This document shows positions 16,324 through 25,224 of a stretch of 64,000 nucleotides of DNA, piece by piece (within the stretch, counting starts at the first letter, position 1; each line of letters opens with the position of its first letter). Below the pieces are notes generated by a model. It was given only the letters and a program-made list of their open reading frames with translations, was not told the origin of the DNA and did no database searches. This stretch comes from Paraflavitalea sp. CAU 1676 (GTDB lineage Bacteria; Bacteroidota; Bacteroidia; Chitinophagales; Chitinophagaceae): positions 310,001-374,000 of the forward strand of contig NZ_JARHUJ010000010.1 of NCBI RefSeq assembly GCF_029223285.1, in the 5' to 3' direction. The position numbers and the translations under genes are program-made.

Positions 16324-18042
16324 TTAGTCCCAACCTGGGTTTTGTTTCAATTCTATGCCTCTGTCCTTGTACAGTTTGATCTGATCCAATGGCAGCGGAC
16401 TTAAATATACTTTGTCGCTTACAAATGGTCTTTCCAGTTCGGCTTTGGAAGAAGGTACCAGGTAGCCTTCTGCAGCACCACCTTCGATGGTTACGCTGAG
16501 GGTACCTGCATAATCAGACTTTTTAACCCATGCACCACGGTTAATGGTTACATTGGTTTTCGTGTCCGTATAAGCCAGTTTCTTCCATCTTCTCAGGTCG
16601 TTGTTCCGGAAACCTTCCATAGCGAGCTCAACCCTTCTTTCGCGGCGGATCTCCCAGATCATAGCCGGTACCAGGGGATCTCTGTTTGGGTCGTCATAAG
16701 CTACACCAGCAACAGCAGGCAATCCACCCTGTACTTCCAGGTTGGGTATATTGATGCCGGTACGTTTACGCAGCTTGTTGATCGACTTGTCCAGGTCGGC
16801 TTGGGTAAGGGTGCCCAGCTCGGCGCAAGCTTCTGCATAGTTCATCAATACTTCTCCAAATCGGATGATCGGCGCATCTGTTGTATTGGTATTGGAGTTG
16901 CCATCAGCGGCGTCTTTAATGTCATCGTTGAAGAACTTCAACGTTGAATAACCCGATGTAGAATAGTTGCTGGCGATACCATTCAGGCGCAATGCAGGAA
17001 CGATGGTTGCATTCAGGCGTGGATCGCGATCTGCCATTACATTGGCAATTGTTTTGTCGCCTTTGTAGAGCGGAGAAACAGCGATTGGTAAGCCATCTTT
17101 TGCCAGGTAAGTTTCTACCAGGTTTCTCGAGGCTCCTGTTTGCGCTTCTTTGTTCACATAGCTATGCAAGCTATGCGTGAGTAGGTTGGTACCTGCTTCG
17201 TATCTCCGGTACATGATCATTTCATTGTTCGTAGAAAGATCGAGGGAGTTGAACAGCTTTCTGTAATCGGCGCCCAATGTGTATGTGTACTTTGTCATCA
17301 CTTCATTGGCAGCCCATTTGGCTGCTTCCAGGTATTCGTTGGCCTTGGTCGTATTACCCTTTTGGTATTTCTGCCAGGTGCCTTCGAAGAGGAATACGCG
17401 CGACATGAATGCCAGTACAACGGCCTTGTTCACGATCAAGCCTTTAGGGCCAGTGGCTCCATCGGCATCACGAACATTCTCCGCAGCGTATTTGAAATCG
17501 AGCAATACACTGTCCATGACCAGTTCACGGGGATCTCTTTGTTTGTACAACGCAACTGTATCATTCTCACTAGTGATCACCGATCCGTACCAGGGATAGT
17601 CTCCAAAGGTTCTCACCTTGCTGCTGTATTCCAGGGCGCGGAAGAAACGACCGATGCCTACCCAGTTCTTAACAGCTTCTTCAGCCATGGGTACGCCCTT
17701 TACACGCTCAATGAAGAGATTGGCTTTGCGGATATTGGTAAATGACCACCCGCCGCCTGTTGAGGGTACGGTCTTCGTGAATGGTGTTGGTGTAGTGGGG
17801 GCGAAATCATCGTTCAATGATTCTCCTGAAAAATAACCTCCCCAGGAGAGGTCGAAGCCAGATGCATACCCGGTGAAATAGGTTGGGTAAAAGCCCCAGG
17901 TAAAGGTTCTGACGTTGCTTTCGCTGGTCCAGTATGTCTGGTCGGTCAATTGATCCAACGGCAGCTTGGTAAGGAAATCATCCGTTTTCGTGCAGCTTAC
18001 AGCCATCAACGCCGGAGTTATATACAATAATATCTTTTTCAT
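16324..18042 (-). CDS. SusD/RagB-family surface lipoprotein, locus 2
   Basis: A 572-residue lipoprotein; lipidated cysteine at residue 17 (AVS|C), then TKTDDFLTKLPLDQLTDQTYW, the canonical RagB/SusD opening. Further family marks: NIRKANLFIERV, WVGIGRFFRALEYSSKVRTFGDYPW, ALYKQRDPRELVMDSVLLDF, then IIRFGEVLMNYAEACAELG, LRKRTGINIPN, IWEIRRERRVELAMEGFRNNDLRRW and the ending LYKDRGIELKQNPGWD. It follows susC by 18 bases, forms the lid of that transporter and ends at a hairpin terminator. It belongs to the common SusD branch, unlike the SusD-like_2 protein of locus 1, so the two loci are not simple recent copies. Confidence 0.94.
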   Translation of the reverse strand: MKKILLYITPALMAVSCTKTDDFLTKLPLDQLTDQTYWTSESNVRTFTWGFYPTYFTGYASGFDLSWGGYFSGESLNDDFAPTTPTPFTKTVPSTGGGWSFTNIRKANLFIERVKGVPMAEEAVKNWVGIGRFFRALEYSSKVRTFGDYPWYGSVITSENDTVALYKQRDPRELVMDSVLLDFKYAAENVRDADGATGPKGLIVNKAVVLAFMSRVFLFEGTWQKYQKGNTTKANEYLEAAKWAANEVMTKYTYTLGADYRKLFNSLDLSTNNEMIMYRRYEAGTNLLTHSLHSYVNKEAQTGASRNLVETYLAKDGLPIAVSPLYKGDKTIANVMADRDPRLNATIVPALRLNGIASNYSTSGYSTLKFFNDDIKDAADGNSNTNTTDAPIIRFGEVLMNYAEACAELGTLTQADLDKSINKLRKRTGINIPNLEVQGGLPAVAGVAYDDPNRDPLVPAMIWEIRRERRVELAMEGFRNNDLRRWKKLAYTDTKTNVTINRGAWVKKSDYAGTLSVTIEGGAAEGYLVPSSKAELERPFVSDKVYLSPLPLDQIKLYKDRGIELKQNPGWD

Positions 18043-18060
18043 ACAATCTTTTTTGATGTT

Positions 18061-21000
18061 TTATAAGGTAACCTGCAATCCGAAAGCGATGGTTTTGCGG
18101 TATGGATATACACGTCCAAAACCTGCCCTGTCATTGTCCAATTGAGTTTGGCTGAAATCGATCTCCGGATCGATGGGCATGTTGCCGAGCTTGTCGAACG
18201 TGATCAGGTTTTCGCCGCTAAAGTAGATGCGAGCCCTTTGTACACCGGCTTTCTTAACGATGGCTGTAGGTAATGTGTATCCAACACTGATATTCTTGAT
18301 CCTCGTATAGGCCATGTTCAGCAAATACCTGGTTTGGGGCTGGAAGTTCCACCTGTCGATAGTAGCTCCGTACTCAACCGCACGGGGGTAGAATGCATTC
18401 TTGTCAGCTTCGCTTTTCCAATAGTCGGATTGGTGTGCAAACCAAACTTCTGCTGATCTGAAACCGGGGAACACGATGGGGCCACTTGCCCACAGGTCGC
18501 GCTTGGCTACACCCTGTACATAAATGCCCAGGTCGAATCCTTTGTAGTCTGCATCGATCCTGAAACCATATTGGTAGCGGGGAGTAGAGTTACCAATGAT
18601 CCTTTTGTCGCCGGGGTTATCAACGGTGTTGGTACCCTGGAAGATCTCACCGTCGCCGTTAAGATCCTTGTATTTTACGTCGCCGGGACCATATACAAAT
18701 GATCCGCTTTCGAGCTTTTTCTGTGAAGGGATGCCTGGCTTAGTGGTTCCCACACTTACAAAATCATCAGCTGTAAAGAGACGATCTGTTTCATAACCCC
18801 AGATTTCTCCGAGTGTCATGCCCTCATAATAAGTGGTATTGATACCAGCAATGGGGCCGGGCAATGATTTGGTTACGTTGGCGAACTTCGTGATCTTTTC
18901 TACCGCGTCGGACAATGTACCGGTAACCGTGAAATGTAGGCCGTTGTGGAAGGTATGGTTGTAATCGATCGACAGTTCCCAGCCAGTACCTTGCAATTCT
19001 CCAAAGTTGCGTACAGGCGATCCTGTACCAAATGAAGATGGCAGTGTGATACCAGAAGTGATCATATCGAGCGTGTTACGGCGGAACCAATCGAAACTAA
19101 CACCCAGCCTGTTGTTGATGAAACGCGCATCCAATCCGAAATCGAGGGTGTTAATGGTTTCCCAGGTGAGGTTGGGTGAGGTAGCGCCTGGCGTACTCAT
19201 GGTAACAGTGTTGCCACTGGGGAGGATCCAACCAGAGTTGGAAGAACTCATCAGCGAAAGGAAGCGGTAGTTACCCACCACCTGGTTACCGATTGAACCA
19301 TAAGAAGCCCTTACCTTCAGGAAGCTGAGCACGTCGCGGCTCCAGTTCATGTAATCTTCTTCTGTGAGTACATAACCTGCAGATACGGAGGGGAAGAAGC
19401 CCCAGAGTTCACTGGGCGGGAACTTGGAAGAACCATCATAGCGACCGTTCAATTCAAGCAGCAGTTTGTTCCTGAATGCATAGTTGACACGGCCAAAGAA
19501 ACCAAGTGTTGACCAATGCCCATTGCTGTTGTCGGTAGTCATGGCACCGGTAGCCAGTGAAGGCTCGCCATAGGCAGGATCGATCAACAAAGCACGCTCG
19601 GATGACTGATCGGTTGCTTTATAGATCTCGACATCACCACCTGCGATGAATTTGAACACGTGATCCTTATTGAAAGTCTTATTGTAAGTAGCGAATACCT
19701 TTCCGGTATTGATCTCATTCCAATAAGAATAGTAGCGGGCCTTATTGTAGCTGATGGGCTGATAAGCTGAATAGTTCAAGCCTACTGTCGTGCTGTAATC
19801 CCAGAAGTTATAGGCCTGTGTATTACCACCCACCTGCTTGAGGTGCTGGTTGATGTTGGTGTAGGTATAGTCGGCATCAACCGTAAAACCTTTAAATGGC
19901 TTAATGGTTGTACCCACTGAAATACGCGACATGGAACGTTTGTTGTTGTCCATATTCGCCTGTTGTACTTCAGTTACTGCACTACGGAATGGCTTGCCAT
20001 CCACAGTACCGTAAGGATAGTTGGCTGGCCATCTGTAGAGGTAATACAGTGGGCCGTATTGTGTGCCGCTGAAGATGAAAGGTGTTTCGGTCAGCGTATT
20101 CGAGTATAAAACCTTGCCGCGTACATCGAGCCAATCCTTTACAGCAGTATTGATGCCGAGTGTAAGGTTGTAGCGTTGGAACTTATCAGGATTTGTTTTC
20201 AGCATACCTGCCTGGTCCATGTAGCCAAGGCCCAGGTTGTAGGTGGTTTTTTCGCTGCCACCAGATACGCCGATGTCGTGTCGCTGCTGAAGCGTCCACA
20301 TATCCATGTATTTTTTCTCAGGATCCCAGGAACGGTAGAAGTATAACTTGCCGCCAATGGTATCCCAGTCGCGTCCACGTTGCATTTCATCACCGAGGTC
20401 CTGGCCACCATATTTAGTTTGCCATTCCCGGGCCTTTACTACGGCAAATGAATCTACAGTAGATCCGAGTAATTTATAAGAATTCGCGCTGCTGGTCCGT
20501 GTAAAAGCCCTTAAACCAGCTTCCAGGTTGTCTGCAGCATTCATCAGCTTCGGGGTAGTCGTTGGCGAGTTCCACGCGAAGTTGTTGGAGTAAGTAACCC
20601 TTGTAGGAGCACCCTTTTTGCCAGATTTGGTCGTGATGAGCACCACACCGAAAGCTCCACGTGTACCATAAATAGAAGCAGAAGCAGCATCTTTCAATAC
20701 TGAAATGCTTTCAATATCGTCGGGGTTGATCAGGTTGAGGCTGGGAATCTCTACGTTGTCGACCAGGATCAATGGCTTGGCGCCACCGGCGCCGGTGTTC
20801 AACGAACCCTGCAGACCGCGCAACCTGATCTTCGGATCGGTACCGAGGTCACCGGTAGCTGTAGTGATGGTCAAGCCCGCTACAGCACCCTGTAAACCTC
20901 TTGCTACGTCCGTTACGGGGCGTGATCCAAATGTTTTGTTTACGTCAACAGTAGCTACGGCGCCAGTAAGGTTGGCCTTCTTCTGTGTACCGTAACCTAC

Positions 21001-21315
21001 CACTACCACCTGTTGCAAGGAGGCATCGGTAACTTCCAACTCTACCTTGTAGTCGGCAGCTGTCGTTACATTAATCGTCTGTGCGGTGAACCCAACCATC
21101 GATATGCTGATGGTCTTCGCACCCTTTACATCAATCGTGAATTTTCCTTCGGCATTTGTCTGGACAGATTGCGGACCTTTTCCGGCTGTCACCGTCGCTG
21201 CCTGGATCGGTGACTGGGTAGTCTTGTCTACTACCGAACCGGTAATCGTCTGCCCATACGCAAAGCCCGTCAGGCAAAGCAATAGAAGCAGGAATAGTGG
21301 TTTGGAACTTCTCAT
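18061..21315 (-). CDS. SusC/RagA-family TonB-linked outer membrane protein, locus 2
   Basis: A 1084-residue outer-membrane TonB-dependent transporter. Signal peptide to about residue 21 (GFAYGQ), regulatory domain ITGSVVDKTTQSPIQAATV...ISMVGFTAQTINV, TonB-box region LQQVVVVGYGTQKKANLTGA, plug with PVTDVARGLQGAVAGLTI, KPLILVDNVEIPSLNLINP and IESISVLKDAASASIYGTRGAFGVVLITTKSG, then the barrel, ending FGRVYPYRKTIAFGLQVTL. There is no STN domain. It lies 109 bases after a deoR-family gene and 18 bases before susD on the minus strand. Substrate unknown; no degradative enzyme is encoded next to it. Confidence 0.95.
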   Translation of the reverse strand: MRSSKPLFLLLLLCLTGFAYGQTITGSVVDKTTQSPIQAATVTAGKGPQSVQTNAEGKFTIDVKGAKTISISMVGFTAQTINVTTAADYKVELEVTDASLQQVVVVGYGTQKKANLTGAVATVDVNKTFGSRPVTDVARGLQGAVAGLTITTATGDLGTDPKIRLRGLQGSLNTGAGGAKPLILVDNVEIPSLNLINPDDIESISVLKDAASASIYGTRGAFGVVLITTKSGKKGAPTRVTYSNNFAWNSPTTTPKLMNAADNLEAGLRAFTRTSSANSYKLLGSTVDSFAVVKAREWQTKYGGQDLGDEMQRGRDWDTIGGKLYFYRSWDPEKKYMDMWTLQQRHDIGVSGGSEKTTYNLGLGYMDQAGMLKTNPDKFQRYNLTLGINTAVKDWLDVRGKVLYSNTLTETPFIFSGTQYGPLYYLYRWPANYPYGTVDGKPFRSAVTEVQQANMDNNKRSMSRISVGTTIKPFKGFTVDADYTYTNINQHLKQVGGNTQAYNFWDYSTTVGLNYSAYQPISYNKARYYSYWNEINTGKVFATYNKTFNKDHVFKFIAGGDVEIYKATDQSSERALLIDPAYGEPSLATGAMTTDNSNGHWSTLGFFGRVNYAFRNKLLLELNGRYDGSSKFPPSELWGFFPSVSAGYVLTEEDYMNWSRDVLSFLKVRASYGSIGNQVVGNYRFLSLMSSSNSGWILPSGNTVTMSTPGATSPNLTWETINTLDFGLDARFINNRLGVSFDWFRRNTLDMITSGITLPSSFGTGSPVRNFGELQGTGWELSIDYNHTFHNGLHFTVTGTLSDAVEKITKFANVTKSLPGPIAGINTTYYEGMTLGEIWGYETDRLFTADDFVSVGTTKPGIPSQKKLESGSFVYGPGDVKYKDLNGDGEIFQGTNTVDNPGDKRIIGNSTPRYQYGFRIDADYKGFDLGIYVQGVAKRDLWASGPIVFPGFRSAEVWFAHQSDYWKSEADKNAFYPRAVEYGATIDRWNFQPQTRYLLNMAYTRIKNISVGYTLPTAIVKKAGVQRARIYFSGENLITFDKLGNMPIDPEIDFSQTQLDNDRAGFGRVYPYRKTIAFGLQVTL

Positions 21316-21424
21316 AAATTGTTATTTAAGTGTATGGAGCCTCATTGATATTAGGGGCGGATAAGGGAAGGATAAAAATGAAATAAGGGTACGGCTATGG
21401 TTGACTGCTATGAATGACGATTGA

Positions 21425-22174
21425 TCAGATAACCTCGATGCCGGCGTTGGCATAGGCTTGCAAACGGGGATCGTCGGGCGGTAATTCGGTGATCAGCGTG
21501 TGAATGCTGCTGGCCGGACAAACATGCACCGGCTTTACCGAATTGGTCTTTTCCGCGATACTGAGGCAAACCACGCGCTGCGACGATTCGATCATGGCCT
21601 TCTTCAACTGCACCACATCCCAGTCGCTGTCGGATACCCCATGTTGTATCGATATGGCATCCACGCCAAGGATGCACAGGTCCGCCCGTATATGCCCGAT
21701 CTTGGAAATCGCTTCTCCGCCTACGGTAATGCGGCTGTTCTTGGATATCTTATCGCCGATGACGATCACGTCGATGTTGGGGTGGTGGAGGTATTCCACA
21801 ATGGCCGGCAGGCTGCCGGAAACAAAGGTGGCCCGGAGGTCGGGCGGCAATACACGCGCCATTTCCAGGATCGTGGTACCGCCACTGGTCAGCACATACA
21901 TACCATCCTCAATAAGCGATGCCGCTTTCTCAGCGATGATCCGCTTGCTGTCCTGGAGGTAGATATTGCCGGAGGGGTTATACAGATCGTGAAAAGAGTG
22001 GGAGAGCGCACCGCCATGTACCTTGATGATCCTGCCATCTTCTGCCAATTCGTGCAGGTCTCTGCGTATCGTATCTTCCGATACATTGATCTCGGTGCTC
22101 AGGGTGGAAGACAATACTTTATTATGCAGGTTTACCTGCCGGAGTATGTAAGCTTGTCGTTCTTTTTTAAGCAT
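21425..22174 (-). CDS. DeoR/GlpR-family transcriptional regulator, locus 2
   Basis: The start MLKKERQAYILRQVNL at 22174 is chosen by match to the paralogue (start at 12460); an upstream in-frame codon would add 40 residues with no counterpart. That gives 250 residues. The DeoR helix-turn-helix signature SEDTIRRDLHELAEDGRIIKVHGGA is near residues 31-55, followed by the sensor domain with LTSGGTTILEMARVLPPDL and LGVDAISIQHGVSDSDWDVVQLKKAMIESS. It is near-identical in layout to the locus 1 regulator, including the ending AYANAGIEVI. It precedes susC locus 2 on the same strand, so it probably controls that locus; the inducer (a sugar phosphate in most of the family) is not known. Confidence 0.93.
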   Translation of the reverse strand: MLKKERQAYILRQVNLHNKVLSSTLSTEINVSEDTIRRDLHELAEDGRIIKVHGGALSHSFHDLYNPSGNIYLQDSKRIIAEKAASLIEDGMYVLTSGGTTILEMARVLPPDLRATFVSGSLPAIVEYLHHPNIDVIVIGDKISKNSRITVGGEAISKIGHIRADLCILGVDAISIQHGVSDSDWDVVQLKKAMIESSQRVVCLSIAEKTNSVKPVHVCPASSIHTLITELPPDDPRLQAYANAGIEVI

Positions 22175-22194
22175 ATTAGCCTGGTTGACGACTC

Positions 22195-22219
22195 CAAAGT
22201 AAGGAGATTGTCGCATAAA
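22195..22219 (-). promoter_or_regulatory. Conserved upstream block of deoR locus 2 (promoter or operator)
   Basis: Starts TTTATGCGACA and ends TACTTTG on the minus strand, 21 bases before the deoR start. It is the gap-free counterpart of the block at 12482-12506. A TTTG lies 22 bases before the TACTTTG, which fits the Bacteroidetes -33 element; locus 1 has TCTG at the same spacing. Confidence 0.4.
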
Positions 22220-22321
22220 ATGGCAAAAAGTTGATAAAAAAGATATTAATGGCTCCTTAATCCTGCATAAATTGACATATAACGGCAAAGTCAATCGATT
22301 GCGTGGGTGGTTTTAGTGCAT

Positions 22322-22372
22322 AAAAAAAGACGGCCGTCCCGTATTTGCAGGCATTGCTGCAGGGTGGCCGTC
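22322..22372 (-). terminator. Terminator after the small outer-membrane protein gene
   Basis: Outer arms GACGGCC (22329-22335) and GGCCGTC (22366-22372) with an inner TGCAG/CTGCA pairing; on the minus strand the stem is followed by a run of seven T. It lies 180 bases past the stop at 22553. A second, smaller perfect hairpin (8-bp arms AGGCACCT and AGGTGCCT, 22432-22453) without a U-run lies between the stop and this site. Confidence 0.65.
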
Positions 22373-22552
22373 GACATAAATGAGGTGGATATGGGTCTTG
22401 ATGTCCCGAATATGCCTTCCAATGGCGAAGGAGGCACCTGTTTGGAGGTGCCTATCGTCTCGGGGCCCTTACTCAATTCGGGTGAATGTGGGCGGGTGAT
22501 GCCCGTTTACGAGGCTGTTTCGGTGAAAATGTCAGCAGGAACGGGAGCGCCT

Positions 22553-23047
22553 CTACTTCAACGTAAACCGCACTGTCAAGGCAAAGGCGTCGGGTACAAA
22601 GTTGATCTCGGGGATGATGTCGAGTTCGGGCTTCCAATCGAGCGAGAGGTTCACCGGCGCATTGGGAAATTTATAATCCAATCCCAATACGCCCATCGGG
22701 CCGAGGAAGGTTTCACTATCCTGCCAGCCTACATAAGGTCCCACGCCATAAAACCAGCGAAGGCCTTGTGCACCGGCAAAACTTTGGTGCAGTTCAAGCA
22801 GCGCTCCCACGCCAAAGCGGCTGCCCCAGGATACCAATCCTTCTACAGCACTTCGCTCGTGTATGAAATATTTTGCACTGAATGAACTGTTGATCGTAGG
22901 CGTCGAATTGCTGAGCCTCACGCCAAGGCCAAGCCTATAGTCTTGTGCAGCGGACTGCTTGGAAAGAAATGTGCCGCAGCATAACAGGGCAATGATAAAA
23001 GTGTAACGATTCCTGGTTGTTGTAAAGAGCAGTGAAGTGCTTTTCAT
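22553..23047 (-). CDS. Small outer-membrane beta-barrel protein, unknown function
   Basis: I choose the ATG at 23047 (MKSTSLLFTTTRNRYTFIIA); an ATG at 23089 would add 14 residues before the signal. About 164 residues with a signal peptide ending QSAAQD. The mature part is a chain of short alternating strands (YRLGLGVRLSNS, FSAKYFIHERSAVEGLVSWG, FGVGALLELHQSF, LRWFYGVGPYVGWQD, GPMGVLGLDYKF, VNLSLDWKPELDIIP) ending FALTVRFTLK with a C-terminal aromatic-bearing strand, typical of 8-stranded outer-membrane barrels. No partner is evident: it is separated from the OstA-like gene by about 150 bases. Confidence 0.75.
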   Translation of the reverse strand: MKSTSLLFTTTRNRYTFIIALLCCGTFLSKQSAAQDYRLGLGVRLSNSTPTINSSFSAKYFIHERSAVEGLVSWGSRFGVGALLELHQSFAGAQGLRWFYGVGPYVGWQDSETFLGPMGVLGLDYKFPNAPVNLSLDWKPELDIIPEINFVPDAFALTVRFTLK

Positions 23048-23195
23048 ATTCCGTCCGGTTTGACCTTTATGAACGAAAAATGATGCCATGGTATTAATGC
23101 ACCCCTGTTAAAGTTGCGTGAAGAGTGGACGGGTTGCGGCTTTTGCAGTTGGGTAGGGGAGTGCTTTAACGTTGAGTTAAGCGCGCGCAGGCCGA

Positions 23196-25214
23196 CTAAT
23201 TCCCAAACAACTCAAACTTGGTCTTGGGTCTTCTCGACTCCAGCCAGCGGAAATTGCGCAGCACCTTATCCTGTTCGGTAGCCTGCTTAGCCGGGAACAT
23301 CGTGGCCTTGGGTTCGCTGATCACCACCACCTTATTCAGTTCCTTATTGGCAAACCGCAGATCAATGATATCGCCTTCGGCTTTGTTGATGCCCACCAGT
23401 GCGCTGTCCTTATCCATCACATAGAAAACGCTCTGTGCATTGCCTTTCGAGCGCATGTAATCGATATTGCCATCCAAAAAGTATCCGTTCATCCGGTTAC
23501 CGCGTAGCTGGTTGTACATGTCCTTACCTACCTTATTCACCGCAAAGCCGTTCTCGAATACATAGAGTCTTTCAGGCTTCTTGTTTTTGGTGTAGAGGTA
23601 CATGGTATCTCCGGTGATCTGGCTGTTATTGGCCCAGGCCACCGGATCGGTGAAGAGCTTAAACACAGAGTCGGCGCCGCTGTAGAACATACTATCGGAC
23701 ACGGCTTGCAGGGAGTCGGAAAATATACGTACATGGTGATAGCCCATGATATACCGGTCTGCACTATCGCTTTTGGCCTTTTCTTTGGTATCGAGCGTAA
23801 CGGTGCCTTTGAGGGTATCGACCTTACCTGCCTCTTTAACTTTCGCGTTGGTGGCAATACCTTTTGGGGTGGGCTTGGCTTTGCCGCTGTCTTTCGTTTT
23901 CTTGTTGACGACAGGGGGCTTAGCTGCCACAACGATCCTGGCGGCAGCACTATCATTTGCAGTGATGGCGACTTTGCGCAACAGGCTGTCGGCCTTAACA
24001 GTGGCTGTATCAACGTTGACAGCCACGTTTTCTTTGAGGCTGTCGTTCCTGAGGGCTGCCGAATCCACTTTCATGGCCACGTTACCCCGGAGGCTGTCGA
24101 TCTTTACGGCTGCCGAATCCCTATTCAAAGCTACTATGCCTGCACCGGAACTGTCGGGCGGGTGGGCATTGATGGCCATGATTGCTTTCGCACTATCGGT
24201 ATGTTGTGCAGCCGAATCCAATTTGGCTGCCTGCTTCAGTTTACTGAGGCGGCCCGAGAACAACGAATCGGCAGTGATGTAAATAGAGTCTTTGTCCTGC
24301 TTGATGATCATCAGCGGGCTCTGCGTAGCAAAAAAACTTTCTTCTTTCTTGTTCACCTGCATGTAATTGGCGAGCACCGAAACACCCTGGGCACTGTCAA
24401 TGTGCACGGCACGGCCAATGAGGGTGGTGATGCCGGTCGAATCATCAGTATCTATGATGTCGGCAATGGTCTTGGTCCTTGCCTTGATGTCTTCGATGAT
24501 GGGCCGCTTGCCGAAACTGGCTTTCTTATTCTTCAGGTCGTAATATCCTTCTTTGGTCGTGATCCTGCGCTTAGCACTGTCTTCAATATTGGTCTTCGTG
24601 ATGAACGTGGCTACTTCCGTACCGCTATTGTACAACAACGAGTCCGATTTGAGGGTATATGCCGGATCTACCAGTACTACGTCCTTTTTGAAGTAAATGT
24701 CCTTCAGTTCTCCATAGTAGGTTGCCTCCTTACTGGTGAGCACCGATTTATTGTTGATTAGTTTGCCGCCATTGAAATACTCGCCGATCTTTTGGTTGGC
24801 GTCGTAATGCAACTCATCGGTGAGCAGGGTAGACTTGCCATCGGTGAGTTTGGCGTTCTTGGTGAGGATGGCCTGCTTGGTATCCACATGATACAGCAGG
24901 TAGTCGCTGTAGGTATGGATGCTGTCGGCATCATTGATGTGGATATGCCCAAAGGCTTCCACGATCTTCGTAAACTTATTGTAGATGGCGCTATCGCAGT
25001 AGAATTGTGTTTTTTCCTGTTTGAGGTGCACTTTGCCCGCCAGGATCTGTACTTCGGTTACAGAATCCCTTTGTTCTATCCGAACACGGTCGGCATAGAT
25101 CAGCTGCACTCTTTTCATGGTGTCGGCGCCTGGCTGTGGGGTAGTAATTACCTGGGCAGATGCACCAGCGCTTGCCATTAGCAGTAATACTATCAGGCTG
25201 AATAACCTTCGCAT
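23196..25214 (-). CDS. OstA-like (LptA/LptD N-terminal-like) periplasmic protein with repeat insert
   Basis: About 672 residues from the ATG at 25214 (MRRLFSLIVLLLMASAGASA, a clear signal peptide). An ATG at 25253 would overlap mlaD by 29 bases and add 13 polar residues. The OstA beta-jellyroll pattern of LPS-transport proteins is repeated: LIYADRVRIEQRD, GKVHLKQEKTQFYCDSAIYN, FGHIHINDADSIHTYSDYLLY and later YVFENGFAVNKV. Between the two OstA-like halves lies a hydrophilic insert (about residues 335-480) with a three-fold 18-residue repeat. In LPS export LptA-type proteins bridge the periplasm; the role of this long version is inferred. It follows the MCE gene by 10 bases, and lptD is nearby. 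Confidence 0.85.
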   Translation of the reverse strand: MRRLFSLIVLLLMASAGASAQVITTPQPGADTMKRVQLIYADRVRIEQRDSVTEVQILAGKVHLKQEKTQFYCDSAIYNKFTKIVEAFGHIHINDADSIHTYSDYLLYHVDTKQAILTKNAKLTDGKSTLLTDELHYDANQKIGEYFNGGKLINNKSVLTSKEATYYGELKDIYFKKDVVLVDPAYTLKSDSLLYNSGTEVATFITKTNIEDSAKRRITTKEGYYDLKNKKASFGKRPIIEDIKARTKTIADIIDTDDSTGITTLIGRAVHIDSAQGVSVLANYMQVNKKEESFFATQSPLMIIKQDKDSIYITADSLFSGRLSKLKQAAKLDSAAQHTDSAKAIMAINAHPPDSSGAGIVALNRDSAAVKIDSLRGNVAMKVDSAALRNDSLKENVAVNVDTATVKADSLLRKVAITANDSAAARIVVAAKPPVVNKKTKDSGKAKPTPKGIATNAKVKEAGKVDTLKGTVTLDTKEKAKSDSADRYIMGYHHVRIFSDSLQAVSDSMFYSGADSVFKLFTDPVAWANNSQITGDTMYLYTKNKKPERLYVFENGFAVNKVGKDMYNQLRGNRMNGYFLDGNIDYMRSKGNAQSVFYVMDKDSALVGINKAEGDIIDLRFANKELNKVVVISEPKATMFPAKQATEQDKVLRNFRWLESRRPKTKFELFGN
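23955..24119 (-). repeat. Three-fold 54-bp repeat coding an 18-residue unit
   Basis: Inside the OstA-like gene, three consecutive units translate as DSAAVKIDSLRGNVAMKV, DSAALRNDSLKENVAVNV and DTATVKADSLLRKVAITA, with a fourth partial unit (DSAAARIV). The DSA...DSL...NVA spacing is conserved. It lies in a polar linker between the two OstA-like regions. Confidence 0.8.
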
Positions 25215-25224
25215 CTTAATCTTC

